NCBI GenBank assembly: GCA_013003335.1
Contig: JABDJT010000497.1
Span: 1-6,745, forward strand
Source: Verrucomicrobiales bacterium
Lineage (GTDB): Bacteria > Verrucomicrobiota > Verrucomicrobiia > Verrucomicrobiales > DEV007
DNA: 6,745 nucleotides
Reading direction: 5' to 3'
Numbering within the stretch: position 1 is the first letter of the stretch; each line of letters opens with the position of its first letter. Both the position numbers and the translations under genes were made by a program. The notes under the pieces were generated by a model that searched no databases, was not told the origin of the DNA, and saw nothing but the letters and a program-made list of their open reading frames with translations. Of the stretch, positions 1-6,461 are shown in pieces.

Positions 1-1681
1 CGGTGTAGGTCGTATGACGCTGGCGGAGATAGTGCACGCTGTCGGGATAGCCGCCGCACCATTTGATCTTCACCTTCCGGCCTTCGCTGTCAAACCAGCC
101 GCCAAGTGGCGGGAGGCCGGCCGTGCCGAGCGGGTGATTGGCGGAATTGATCGGCGAACAGAGAAATTCCCAGACGTTGTCGGATATTTGCGCGGCAAAG
201 GGATGATGCACGTCACCGGTCAGGATCAGGACCGGTTTCTCGATCTTGTCGAGCGCTTCCAGCAGGATCTCGCGCTCGTGGACATACCCGGCGAAACCAT
301 CGCCTTTTGATTCCGTGCCGTCACCGCGGACATGAAAAGCGCTGTGATAAATCACCCAGGGATCGCCGGAAATCACGAACAGGAAATCCGCTTTCGATTC
401 GGTCGCGGTTTTCAAAAACCATTCGCGCTGGGTCTCGCCGAGGATAAACCGGTCCTCGTCGTGGGAACGTTTCACGCCGAGCCATTTCCCGCGCTCGCTC
501 CGCGTATCAAGAAAAATGAAATGCATGTTCCCGATCACGCGGTCCCAGTAATGATGTCGCCCGACGGTGTATTTCAGCGGCAAATCCGGCTTCTTGAATT
601 TCGGAGAAACGCGCAGCCGGTTCTTGTCGACGACTTCCTCCAGCCGGTAAACGCCGACATTCGGCCCGCCCCGAGCCGCTTTGTCCTTCGGTCCCTGTTT
701 GAAAAACGGCCCAATGTGAATCGTGCTGACCGTTTTCGGGTCCAGCTTTGAGAAATCCGCGTTCGGATCAAAAATGACATTCTCCCCTTCCGCCGTGCCA
801 TCGCCAAGCAGGACCGGGGCTTTTTGCGGTGCGGCATCGTTCGCCCAGCCGGCGTAGTGTTCCCACACCCGGACGGCCGGGTCCCGCACGAGATAATTTC
901 CGTCGCCCAGCCCGACCTCGCCGGAGCCGTCAATGTTGTCGGTCACCTCGTGGTCATTGAACATTGTGAACATCGGCACGTGCCTGAGAAAGCGATTCAG
1001 CGATCGCCCGCGATCGAGATACAGTTTGTAATTCGCCTCCAGCCCTTTTGCCGTGCCATCCAGCACCTCCTCGTAGGTGTAATCGCCGTTGATGATGTGA
1101 AAGGCGAGATCCCCGCGATGATCCTTCCACAGCCGGTCAAAGGCCGGCGGATTCGCATAAATTCCGAATGGTTGATCACCGGGCGAACGCTGTCGCTGGC
1201 ACGCACCAATGGAAAAGGAGAGATTGAACAGCCCGCGCGGATTGAAATTGTGGGCGAACGATTTTTCATTCGGCAAAGTGCGGAACGACGGCCAAGGATC
1301 CTCGATCGAGGCCCGTGTGTCGACGATGTGTTCCCCGATTTTGACGGCGTAAAAGTAGGCCGTGTTCGCCTGCAGTTCCGGCACATCGATCCAGGCCGTA
1401 TAATCTTTTCCCTCCCCGTTCGATTTTCCGGTTACCGCGATCGAATCGTCATCGAACGGGATTTTCGTGTCCGCCAAAATCGTGAATTCGGTTTCCTTCG
1501 AAAACCGCAGCCAGACCCGCACCGAATCCGATTCGATCCCACCGAGAACCGGCCCGTGGGTCAGGTCGAAGCTTTGATACGGCACGACGTGATTTGCGAC
1601 CGGGTCGGGCCACGGATGGTTTTGGGCAGAAACTGATACGGAAGCAGCGAGAAAAAGCGTAGAAATCAGGAAATGATTCAT
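1..1681 (-). CDS. phoD: Secreted PhoD-like alkaline phosphatase / phosphodiesterase (3' end beyond window)
   Basis: The minus-strand frame is open from ATG at 1681 to the window edge, giving at least 560 residues without a stop. The N-terminus has a short Sec-type signal peptide ending near SVSA-Q at residue 19; there is no twin-arginine motif, unlike the Tat-exported PhoD of Bacillus. Residues about 30-145 form the beta-rich N-terminal domain typical of PhoD_N, with HGPVLGGIESDSVRVWLR at its start. The metallophosphatase domain follows. Visible metal-site motifs are GACQ (Cys161), NGDYTYEE (Asp200), FNDHEVTDN (residues 241-249), FLDTRSE (391-396), ISGDPWV (437-443) and LTGDVHHPF (487-495). 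In the family these bind a binuclear metal centre that hydrolyses phosphate mono- or diesters outside the cytoplasm. The start was chosen because it immediately precedes the signal peptide. No clear Shine-Dalgarno precedes it. The family call is firm; the exact substrate is not known. Confidence 0.92.
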   Translation of the reverse strand, partial: MNHFLISTLFLAASVSVSAQNHPWPDPVANHVVPYQSFDLTHGPVLGGIESDSVRVWLRFSKETEFTILADTKIPFDDDSIAVTGKSNGEGKDYTAWIDVPELQANTAYFYAVKIGEHIVDTRASIEDPWPSFRTLPNEKSFAHNFNPRGLFNLSFSIGACQRQRSPGDQPFGIYANPPAFDRLWKDHRGDLAFHIINGDYTYEEVLDGTAKGLEANYKLYLDRGRSLNRFLRHVPMFTMFNDHEVTDNIDGSGEVGLGDGNYLVRDPAVRVWEHYAGWANDAAPQKAPVLLGDGTAEGENVIFDPNADFSKLDPKTVSTIHIGPFFKQGPKDKAARGGPNVGVYRLEEVVDKNRLRVSPKFKKPDLPLKYTVGRHHYWDRVIGNMHFIFLDTRSERGKWLGVKRSHDEDRFILGETQREWFLKTATESKADFLFVISGDPWVIYHSAFHVRGDGTESKGDGFAGYVHEREILLEALDKIEKPVLILTGDVHHPFAAQISDNVWEFLCSPINSANHPLGTAGLPPLGGWFDSEGRKVKIKWCGGYPDSVHYLRQRHTTYT

Positions 1682-1713
1682 GCCGGAAAACTAGCAGGAC
1701 AGCAGGCCCGTAG

Positions 1714-1733
1714 CACGGGTTTTCCAACCCGTG
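1714..1733. repeat. Short perfect palindrome (8-bp stem, 4-nt loop) in divergent intergenic region
   Basis: CACGGGTT and AACCCGTG form a perfect 8-bp stem around a TTCC loop. The hairpin lies 33 bp upstream of the phosphatase start and 104 bp upstream of the kinase start. No run of T follows on either strand, so it does not look like an intrinsic terminator. It sits 17 bp from a second, larger palindrome. The arrangement resembles the REP-like repeats scattered between genes in many bacterial genomes; that assignment is an inference, since only one copy is in the window. Confidence 0.6.
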
Positions 1734-1750
1734 ATTACTGACGAATCCTG

Positions 1751-1796
1751 CGAACCAACAGGGTTGGCTTGGCGAACAAACCCTGTTGGATCGTTT
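1751..1796 (-). repeat. 46-bp dispersed palindromic repeat, copy A
   Basis: Read on the minus strand, this stretch matches 5283-5328 on the plus strand at 42 of 46 positions with no gaps; the differences are at element positions 18, 19, 29 and 42. It contains an 11-bp perfect inverted repeat (1755-1765 CCAACAGGGTT with 1779-1789 AACCCTGTTGG) around a 13-nt loop. After one A-A mismatch the stem extends by 3 more pairs. It lies in the divergent region between the phosphatase and the kinase, ending 40 bp before the kinase ATG. With no T-tract it is not an ordinary terminator. It is best described as a REP- or MITE-like intergenic element of unknown role. Confidence 0.75.
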
Positions 1797-1825
1797 TCCC
1801 GTTGAATCCAAACTTCATCTCCGGT

Positions 1826-1830
1826 AGGGG
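1826..1830 (+). promoter_or_regulatory. Probable ribosome binding site of the xylulokinase-like gene
   Basis: AGGGG lies 6 nt upstream of the ATG at 1837 and can pair with the 16S anti-Shine-Dalgarno with one G-U wobble. It supports 1837 as the original start of the kinase gene. The later TTG at 1969, beyond the in-frame stops, has no comparable sequence. Confidence 0.45.
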
Positions 1831-1836
1831 TTGGCC

Positions 1837-3324
1837 ATGTCCTTTTTCATCGGAATCGACAGCGGAACGCAAAGCACCAAGGCGATTGTGCTGGATATCG
1901 AGACGGGATAAATCATCGCCGAAGCCGCCCGGAAATAAGACCTGATTGATGGCCTTCCCGCCGGACACTTGGAACAAAATCCGCAGGACTGGATCGATGC
2001 GGTGGAAAGCGCGATCGGCGAATGTGTGGACCAAATCGTCTCCACGAGCGATCAAATCAGCGGGATCGGGGTGAGTGGTCAGCAGCATGGGCTGGTCGTG
2101 CTGGACCAGAACGACGAAGTGGTGCGGCCCGCGAAATTGTGGTGTGACACCTCGACGGCCGATCAATGCGACCAGTTTCTCAGCGAGTTTGGCGGTGAAG
2201 AAGGCCTGATCGCCAGGGCCGGGAACACAATGCTGCCGGGCTATACGATCCCGAAGCTGCTCTGGCTGAAGCAGAACGAGCTGGAGAATTTTAAGAAAAC
2301 AAAATCGATTTTGCTGCCGCACGATTACATCAATTTTCACCTCACCGGCGTGAAGCGGATGGAATATGGAGATGCTTCCGGCACGGGAATTTTGAACGTG
2401 CGAACGCGGGAATGGGAATCGGACCTGGTCGATTTTGTCGATGAGCGCGTTCATGAAATGCTGCCGGAGTTGGGCTCATCGAACGCGGTGCACGGCACGG
2501 TCCGGGCGGATTTGGCGGAAAAACTCGGCCTGCCTCCCGGAGTGATCGTTTCCGCGGGAGGCGGCGACAATATGATCGGCGCGATCGGCACGGGCAACAT
2601 CACGCCCGGCGTGATCACCGCGAGCTTCGGCACATCAGGCACGCTGTACGGCTGCGCTGAGGAACCGGTAATCGATCCGAAGGGTGAAGTGGCTGCTTTT
2701 TGCGACAGCACCGATCGCTGGCTGCCGCTGATCTGCACGATGAATGTCACGGTCGTGACCGAGCAGGTTCGCAGCTGGTTTGGCTGGGGTCTGGAGCAGA
2801 TGGAGGCGGAAATTGCGGCAACGAAACCGGGAGCCGGAGGGATCAGTTTTCTCCCCTACCTGAACGGCGAGCGGACTCCGAATTTGCCGAACGGAAAAGG
2901 TGTGATTCACGGTCTCGACGGTACAAACGCTTCGCCCGGCCAAATCGCCCGTGCGGCAATGGAAGGAGCCACACTTGGCCTGGCTTACGGACTGCGCCGG
3001 TTTGATGAACTGGGCCTGAGCCCGACAGAAATACGCCTGACTGGCGGCGGTTCAAAGAGTTCGGTGTGGCGGCAAATTTCTGCCGATGCCTTTGGTGTTC
3101 CGGTCGTGGGACTCGCCACGGCGGAAGGCGCGAGTCTCGGCGGCGCGATCCAGGCGGCACAGGCAGCGGAAGAAGGCAGCTACGATGACTTGTGCGAACG
3201 TCTCGTCGATCTCGATGAATCGACGCGATGCGAGCCGAATCATGATCACCTCGATCTGTATCGCAGGAAACTCAACCGCCAGATCGCCCTGACCGAAAGC
3301 CTGTGGGACGACGGACTGCTCTAG
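1837..3324 (+). pseudogene. xylB: Xylulokinase-like FGGY kinase interrupted by two in-frame TAA codons
   Basis: Translated from ATG 1837 to TAG 3322-3324 the frame is 495 codons, the normal size for an FGGY carbohydrate kinase, but codons 25 and 34 are both TAA. Family features are otherwise intact: the N-terminal phosphate-binding loop GIDSGTQSTK with catalytic-type Asp8; GVSGQQHGLVVLD, the xylulokinase sugar-site segment; PAKLWCD; PGYTIPKLLWL; LLPHDYINFHLTG; AGGGDN with the presumed catalytic base Asp244; SFGTSGTLY; FLPYLNGERTPN; and TGGGSKSSVWRQ. Intact members phosphorylate D-xylulose with ATP, feeding the pentose phosphate pathway. The sequence between and after the stops still reads as family-like protein with no frameshift, so this is nonsense interruption. 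The open remainder (from TTG 1969, codon 45) would lack Asp8 and the phosphate loop and is unlikely to be an active kinase. No xylose isomerase or transporter gene is in view. Recent decay or a sequence error are both possible. Confidence 0.85.
1909..1938 (+). other. Two in-frame TAA stop codons within the kinase reading frame
   Basis: TAA occurs at 1909-1911 (codon 25) and 1936-1938 (codon 34). The nine-codon separation reads IIAEAARK in the kinase frame. At codon 25 the family normally has a polar residue in a turn, so one base change from AAA, GAA or CAA would explain it. At codon 34 related proteins often have Tyr before Asp-Leu-Ile, so one change from TAT or TAC would explain it. TAA is the natural stop of the neighbouring protease gene, which argues against TAA being a sense codon in this organism. 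Confidence 0.85.
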
Positions 3325-3328
3325 GGTC

Positions 3329-4234
3329 TTACTTTCCGAAAAGCGCCCGCACGCTCTGCACGGGAATGCAGCTTTTCACCACCATCTGCAGGTTTTTCTG
3401 CACCCCTTTTTGCTGGTCGTAATAAATGGAACTGGTCGCCGCGACCACTCCGGTCAGTTCTCCCCGCTCATTGAAAACACCGCTCCCGCTGGAGCCCTTC
3501 GCGTAATCTGCCGTGATCTGAACCCGGTTGGTGCGGGCTTTCGGATCGATAAAGTAACGGGCGATAATGCCTTCCGAGAGTGTGTAGTAGCGACCGTCGG
3601 GATGACTGATGACGAGCACGTCAGTCCCGATCGGGTCGCCCGTTGAGAGCGGCATATACGGGAAATCGGCCCCGTTTTCGCTCTTCACCAGGCGAACGAT
3701 CGCGAGATCATCCCGCTTCGAGGCGGCGAGAATTTCCGCGACGGGATACACGTTCCCATCCGAGTCCATCCCTGCAAAAGCCCCGGAATCCTTGTGATCC
3801 ATCACGTGATAATTCGTCACCGCAATTCCCGAAGGATGAATCAAGACGGCTCCTGCATTGCTACCGTGCCAGCGATCACAGCGGTCGCACTGATAAACCC
3901 GTCCGAAAATCAACGTGGCTTTCCGGGCGCGGCGATACAATTCGGATTCGGGGAGAAACTGAGGCTCACCCGGCGAGGCAAACGCTGTCCCATCCGGCAC
4001 TTTTTTGGACTGCAGCCCTTTCAGCAACTCTGCCACGTCTGCCGTCTTGCCGTCTTCCATGAGGGCAGTGACCTTTTTCTCAAAACTCGCGCGAATCGCG
4101 ACATCGTTCACCGGTGGCAACAGGGGCGGAGCCTTCTGGGCGCCGTCCTGAGCAATACCGGTTTTCGCTACCGCAGCGGCAGCGAGAATGAACAGGAAGG
4201 AAACGGGATGTAGCAGGAGCTTCGGTGAACTCAT
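3329..4234 (-). CDS. Secreted trypsin-like serine protease
   Basis: The 301-residue product starts with a signal peptide or membrane anchor (hydrophobic residues about 6-23, then AKTGIAQ). After a charged linker region to about residue 100 comes a chymotrypsin-fold protease domain. The triad is His143 in VTNYHVMDH, Asp176 in KRDDLAIVRL, and Ser249 in AKGSSGSGVF, which replaces the usual GNSGGP. It resembles the Do/HtrA-type trypsin-like peptidases but has no PDZ domain; the chain ends about 50 residues after the catalytic serine. A CxxC pair (Cys116, Cys119, in YQCDRCDRWHG) lies just before the His segment. The ATG overlaps the stop of the cytochrome-LRR gene (ATGA), and a Shine-Dalgarno lies inside that gene, so the two are probably one transcript with coupled translation. 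The stop is TAA, 4 bp from the convergent kinase stop. The substrate is unknown. The protease class is secure. Confidence 0.88.
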   Translation of the reverse strand: MSSPKLLLHPVSFLFILAAAAVAKTGIAQDGAQKAPPLLPPVNDVAIRASFEKKVTALMEDGKTADVAELLKGLQSKKVPDGTAFASPGEPQFLPESELYRRARKATLIFGRVYQCDRCDRWHGSNAGAVLIHPSGIAVTNYHVMDHKDSGAFAGMDSDGNVYPVAEILAASKRDDLAIVRLVKSENGADFPYMPLSTGDPIGTDVLVISHPDGRYYTLSEGIIARYFIDPKARTNRVQITADYAKGSSGSGVFNERGELTGVVAATSSIYYDQQKGVQKNLQMVVKSCIPVQSVRALFGK

Positions 4235-5205
4235 TTGATGTTCACCTTAGCGTCCGGCAACGCTTTTTGAAGCTTTTTCGCGCCGGCCTCGGTCGCTCCA
4301 GAGTTCCACAAATAAACGCTGCGGAGACTCTTCATATCTTTCAAATGATCCAGGCCTTTGTCGGTTACTTTCGTCCCGTAAAGGTTCAGGTATCGCAGGT
4401 TTTTCAATCCTTTGAGCTTGGCCAGTCCGGCATCGGTCACCCCGGTCTGATCCAGTTTCAATTTCACGAGTTTGTCCAGTTCGGCAATTTGATCCAGGGC
4501 GGCATCGGTGATCTGCGAGCGGGACAAATCGAGGTGCGCCACGTTGGATGCGACTGTGGAAATCGAGCCGACTTTCTCGTCGTTCGCATCCTCCGCAGTG
4601 AGGCGGAAATCCACTTCCAACAGCGGGCTGGAATCGGAAAGAGGCATCACCCGGCCTCCGGCGGCAGTCACCGGTTCCCAGGCTTTTTCTTCCATCGGCT
4701 TCAGGCCGTCGCCCAGCTTCGTGTAAATCTCCTGGATCTCCGAGACCGGAATTTCTTTTCCGGTGTTGGTCACTTCCTTCGGCTTCCCCTCGAGGTTGCC
4801 GGCCCAGCCGCCGAAATCCGCGCCTTCATCGATCCATTTTTTAAAAACAGCCACTTCCTTTTCGGTCAGCGGATCCGCCTTTCCGCTTGGAGGCATGAAA
4901 TCGTCATCGTCCGGATCCAGGGTCACGCGAATGAACAACTCGCTTTCGTCAGCTTTGCCCGGGTCAACAACTGCCCCGTTTTCCGAGCCCATCGTAATGG
5001 CCCAGGCACCATCGAGCCGCAGGCCTGCTTTCGGCTTTTTCAGGCGCCCGTCTTCTTCGTAGGGAGCTTTGTGGCAATCCATGCAGCTCTTCTTGAGAAT
5101 CGGGAGAATTTCTTTCTCGAAATTGACTTTTTGCTGGCCGAAAACCGGCGCGGAAAAAAGAGCCAGGACGATCAGGAAAGCAGGGGCGAAATTTCGCAAG
5201 TTCAT
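4231..5205 (-). CDS. Secreted PSCyt1-type cytochrome c domain protein with leucine-rich repeats
   Basis: The 324-residue product has a signal peptide (residues 1 to about 23, hydrophobic core AFLIVLALFSAP). The cytochrome c domain spans about residues 27-130: haem attachment at CMDCH (Cys41, Cys44, His45), then DPDDDDFMPPSGK with Met104 as the likely second iron ligand, then LTEKEVAVFKKWIDEGADF. This layout matches the planctomycete-type cytochrome domain PSCyt1. A linker of about 90 residues leads to about four leucine-rich repeats at residues 223-318, with LNLYGTKVTDKGLDHLK as the clearest unit. The family is typical of PVC bacteria; its redox partner and the LRR ligand are unknown. It is the first gene of a two-gene unit with the protease and is divergent from the imelysin gene. 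No clear Shine-Dalgarno precedes the ATG, but the signal peptide fixes the start. A longer open frame on the opposite strand is its shadow. Confidence 0.9.
   Translation of the reverse strand: MNLRNFAPAFLIVLALFSAPVFGQQKVNFEKEILPILKKSCMDCHKAPYEEDGRLKKPKAGLRLDGAWAITMGSENGAVVDPGKADESELFIRVTLDPDDDDFMPPSGKADPLTEKEVAVFKKWIDEGADFGGWAGNLEGKPKEVTNTGKEIPVSEIQEIYTKLGDGLKPMEEKAWEPVTAAGGRVMPLSDSSPLLEVDFRLTAEDANDEKVGSISTVASNVAHLDLSRSQITDAALDQIAELDKLVKLKLDQTGVTDAGLAKLKGLKNLRYLNLYGTKVTDKGLDHLKDMKSLRSVYLWNSGATEAGAKKLQKALPDAKVNIK
4243..4249 (-). promoter_or_regulatory. Ribosome binding site of the protease gene, inside the cytochrome-LRR coding end
   Basis: On the minus strand TAAGGTG lies 8 nt upstream of the protease ATG at 4234, within the last codons of the cytochrome-LRR gene. 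It closely matches the TAAGGAGG consensus and is the best Shine-Dalgarno in the window. It supports the ATG that overlaps the upstream TGA. Confidence 0.6.
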
Positions 5206-5282
5206 GGGAAAACTTTACGAAGCGGTGCCCGGGGTTCAATGCGTTTCCCCTGCCTGATGTGCGCGTATGTGTGTGATGGCTG

Positions 5283-5328
5283 AAACGATCCAACAGGGTA
5301 CGTTCGCCAAACCAACCCTGTTGATTCG
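5283..5328 (+). repeat. 46-bp dispersed palindromic repeat, copy B, abutting the imelysin start codon
   Basis: This stretch is 42/46 identical to the reverse complement of 1751-1796. Its stem is CAACAGGGT (5291-5299) with ACCCTGTTG (5315-5323), 9 perfect pairs around a 15-nt loop. After two mismatches three more outer pairs form (5286-5288 with 5326-5328). Compared with copy A the stem is slightly degraded. The last base is the G of the imelysin GTG codon. The match stops at that base: the next bases differ from the flank of copy A. It fills the divergent region between the cytochrome-LRR and imelysin genes on the imelysin side. Confidence 0.75.
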
Positions 5329-6461
5329 TGAAACCGGCTTTTCTTTTCCTGCTGCTTTTCGCCGCTGCGCCCGCGCTCGCCGACGCCGAACCGGCGGACT
5401 GGAAGCTAACTTGTTCGGCCGTGGCGGAAAATTACGCCAACATCGCATTCGCGACGTACTCCGATTCGCTGAAGGAAGCGAAAAAACTCGATGAAACAGT
5501 CGGTGTTTTCCTCCAGTCGCCGTCCGCTCAATCACTGAAGGCAGTGAAGCAGCAATGGATTCGGGCCCGGCAGCCATATCTGCAGACGGAGGTTTTCCGG
5601 TTTTACGGCGGTCCAATCGATGGCGCGGACGGACCGGAAACGTTTTTGAATGGCTGGCCTCTCGATGAAAATTACATCGAAGCGATTCTCGAAGATGAAG
5701 CGAATTTTCCGGAGATCACACCGGATTTATTGATGCGGATGAACGAAAAGGGCGGCGAGACGCTGATCTCCACGGGCTGGCATGCGATCGAGTTTCTGCT
5801 ATGGGGCCCGGATGAAAGCGAAACCGGCCCCGGCAACCGACCGGTTTCGGATTTCACGACTGCCGGGTTGGCCGACCGACGCGGACGATACCTGCAGACC
5901 TGTTCGGAGTTGCTGGTGAAACACCTGGAATCTCTCGGGGCGGAATGGAAACCGGGTTCGAAGAAGAATTACCGCGCGGATTTTCTGGATGACGAAAACA
6001 TCGGGAACTCGGTGAGAAATTTGCTCTACGGGGTCAAAACGATGGCGGGCGTCGAACTGGGCGGCGAGCGCCTGTTGGTTCCGTGGGACACACAATTCCA
6101 GGAAGACGAGCACAGTTGCTTCAGCGATACGACGCCCCAGGATATGCTTTTCGACGCGAAAGGAATCGAGAATCTGTTTTTTGGAAAATACGCCCGCCTT
6201 GATGGGAGGCCGATCGAAGGGCCGGGGTTGCGGAAACTTGCTGCCGCTTCCGATCCGGAATTGGCGGCCCTTTTGGAAAAGAATATCGCGGCGATGATGG
6301 CTGCGGTGAAAGCGATTCCCCGCCCGTTCGATCAGGCCATTCTCGGTGAACGCGATTCCGCGGAACGACGGAAAATTCTGCGCTGTGTCGAGATCCTGGA
6401 AGACCAGGCGGATCTCTGGACCCGGCTGGAACGCGCTGTCGCCGGTAAGGCAGGCCGGTGA
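5328..6461 (+). CDS. Secreted imelysin-family (peptidase M75-like) protein
   Basis: The 377-residue product has a short signal peptide (KPAFLFLLLFAAAPALA, cleavage near residue 18). The mature part is largely helical and carries the imelysin signature GWHAIEFLLWG (residues 150-160), with the HxxE pair His152 and Glu155. Other family features are the early segment ENYANIAFATYSDSL, WIRARQPYLQTEVFRFYGGPID (residues 77-98) with its conserved tryptophan and arginines, and FQEDEHSCFSDTT followed by DAKGIENLFFGKY. Family members include insulin-cleaving ICMP, IrpA and the M75 part of EfeO, exported proteins tied to iron uptake; peptidase activity is not proven for most. The start is the GTG at 5328, since TGA is in frame at 5322-5324 and any later start would truncate the signal peptide. 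No Shine-Dalgarno is visible; the palindromic repeat reaches the start codon. The gene ends directly against the convergent receiver gene. Confidence 0.88.
   Translation: MKPAFLFLLLFAAAPALADAEPADWKLTCSAVAENYANIAFATYSDSLKEAKKLDETVGVFLQSPSAQSLKAVKQQWIRARQPYLQTEVFRFYGGPIDGADGPETFLNGWPLDENYIEAILEDEANFPEITPDLLMRMNEKGGETLISTGWHAIEFLLWGPDESETGPGNRPVSDFTTAGLADRRGRYLQTCSELLVKHLESLGAEWKPGSKKNYRADFLDDENIGNSVRNLLYGVKTMAGVELGGERLLVPWDTQFQEDEHSCFSDTTPQDMLFDAKGIENLFFGKYARLDGRPIEGPGLRKLAAASDPELAALLEKNIAAMMAAVKAIPRPFDQAILGERDSAERRKILRCVEILEDQADLWTRLERAVAGKAGR

Noticed and set aside
824..1636. 270-codon open frame on the plus strand
   Set aside because: It lies entirely antisense to the phosphatase, whose frame has a signal peptide and all expected metal-site motifs. 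The plus-strand translation has no recognisable domain.
1751..1796. Hairpin as an intrinsic terminator
   Set aside because: No T-tract follows on either strand, and it lies between two divergently starting genes where no terminator is needed.
1909..1938. Stop-codon reassignment or recoding (selenocysteine, pyrrolysine)
   Set aside because: Selenocysteine uses TGA and pyrrolysine uses TAG, while both codons here are TAA. The adjacent protease gene ends with TAA, so TAA still terminates translation.
1735..2454. 239-codon open frame on the minus strand
   Set aside because: It is antisense to the well-conserved kinase sequence and reads through the palindromic repeat at its end, with no recognisable domain.
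5212..5239. Possible promoter for the cytochrome-LRR gene (TTGAAC, 16 bp, TAAAGT on the minus strand)
   Set aside because: Both boxes match the consensus at only four of six positions, and transcription would begin almost at the ATG. It is too weak to list as a feature.
4225..5283. 352-codon open frame on the plus strand, longer than the gene opposite it
   Set aside because: The minus-strand frame has a signal peptide, CMDCH haem site and leucine-rich repeats. The plus-strand frame is a shadow created by GC-rich codon use.
5267..5494. 75-codon plus-strand frame sharing the peptide TIQQG-FAKPTLL with a frame at 1735-1800
   Set aside because: The shared peptide is a translation of the 46-bp palindromic repeat, not evidence of a protein family. 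The frame overlaps the imelysin gene out of register.
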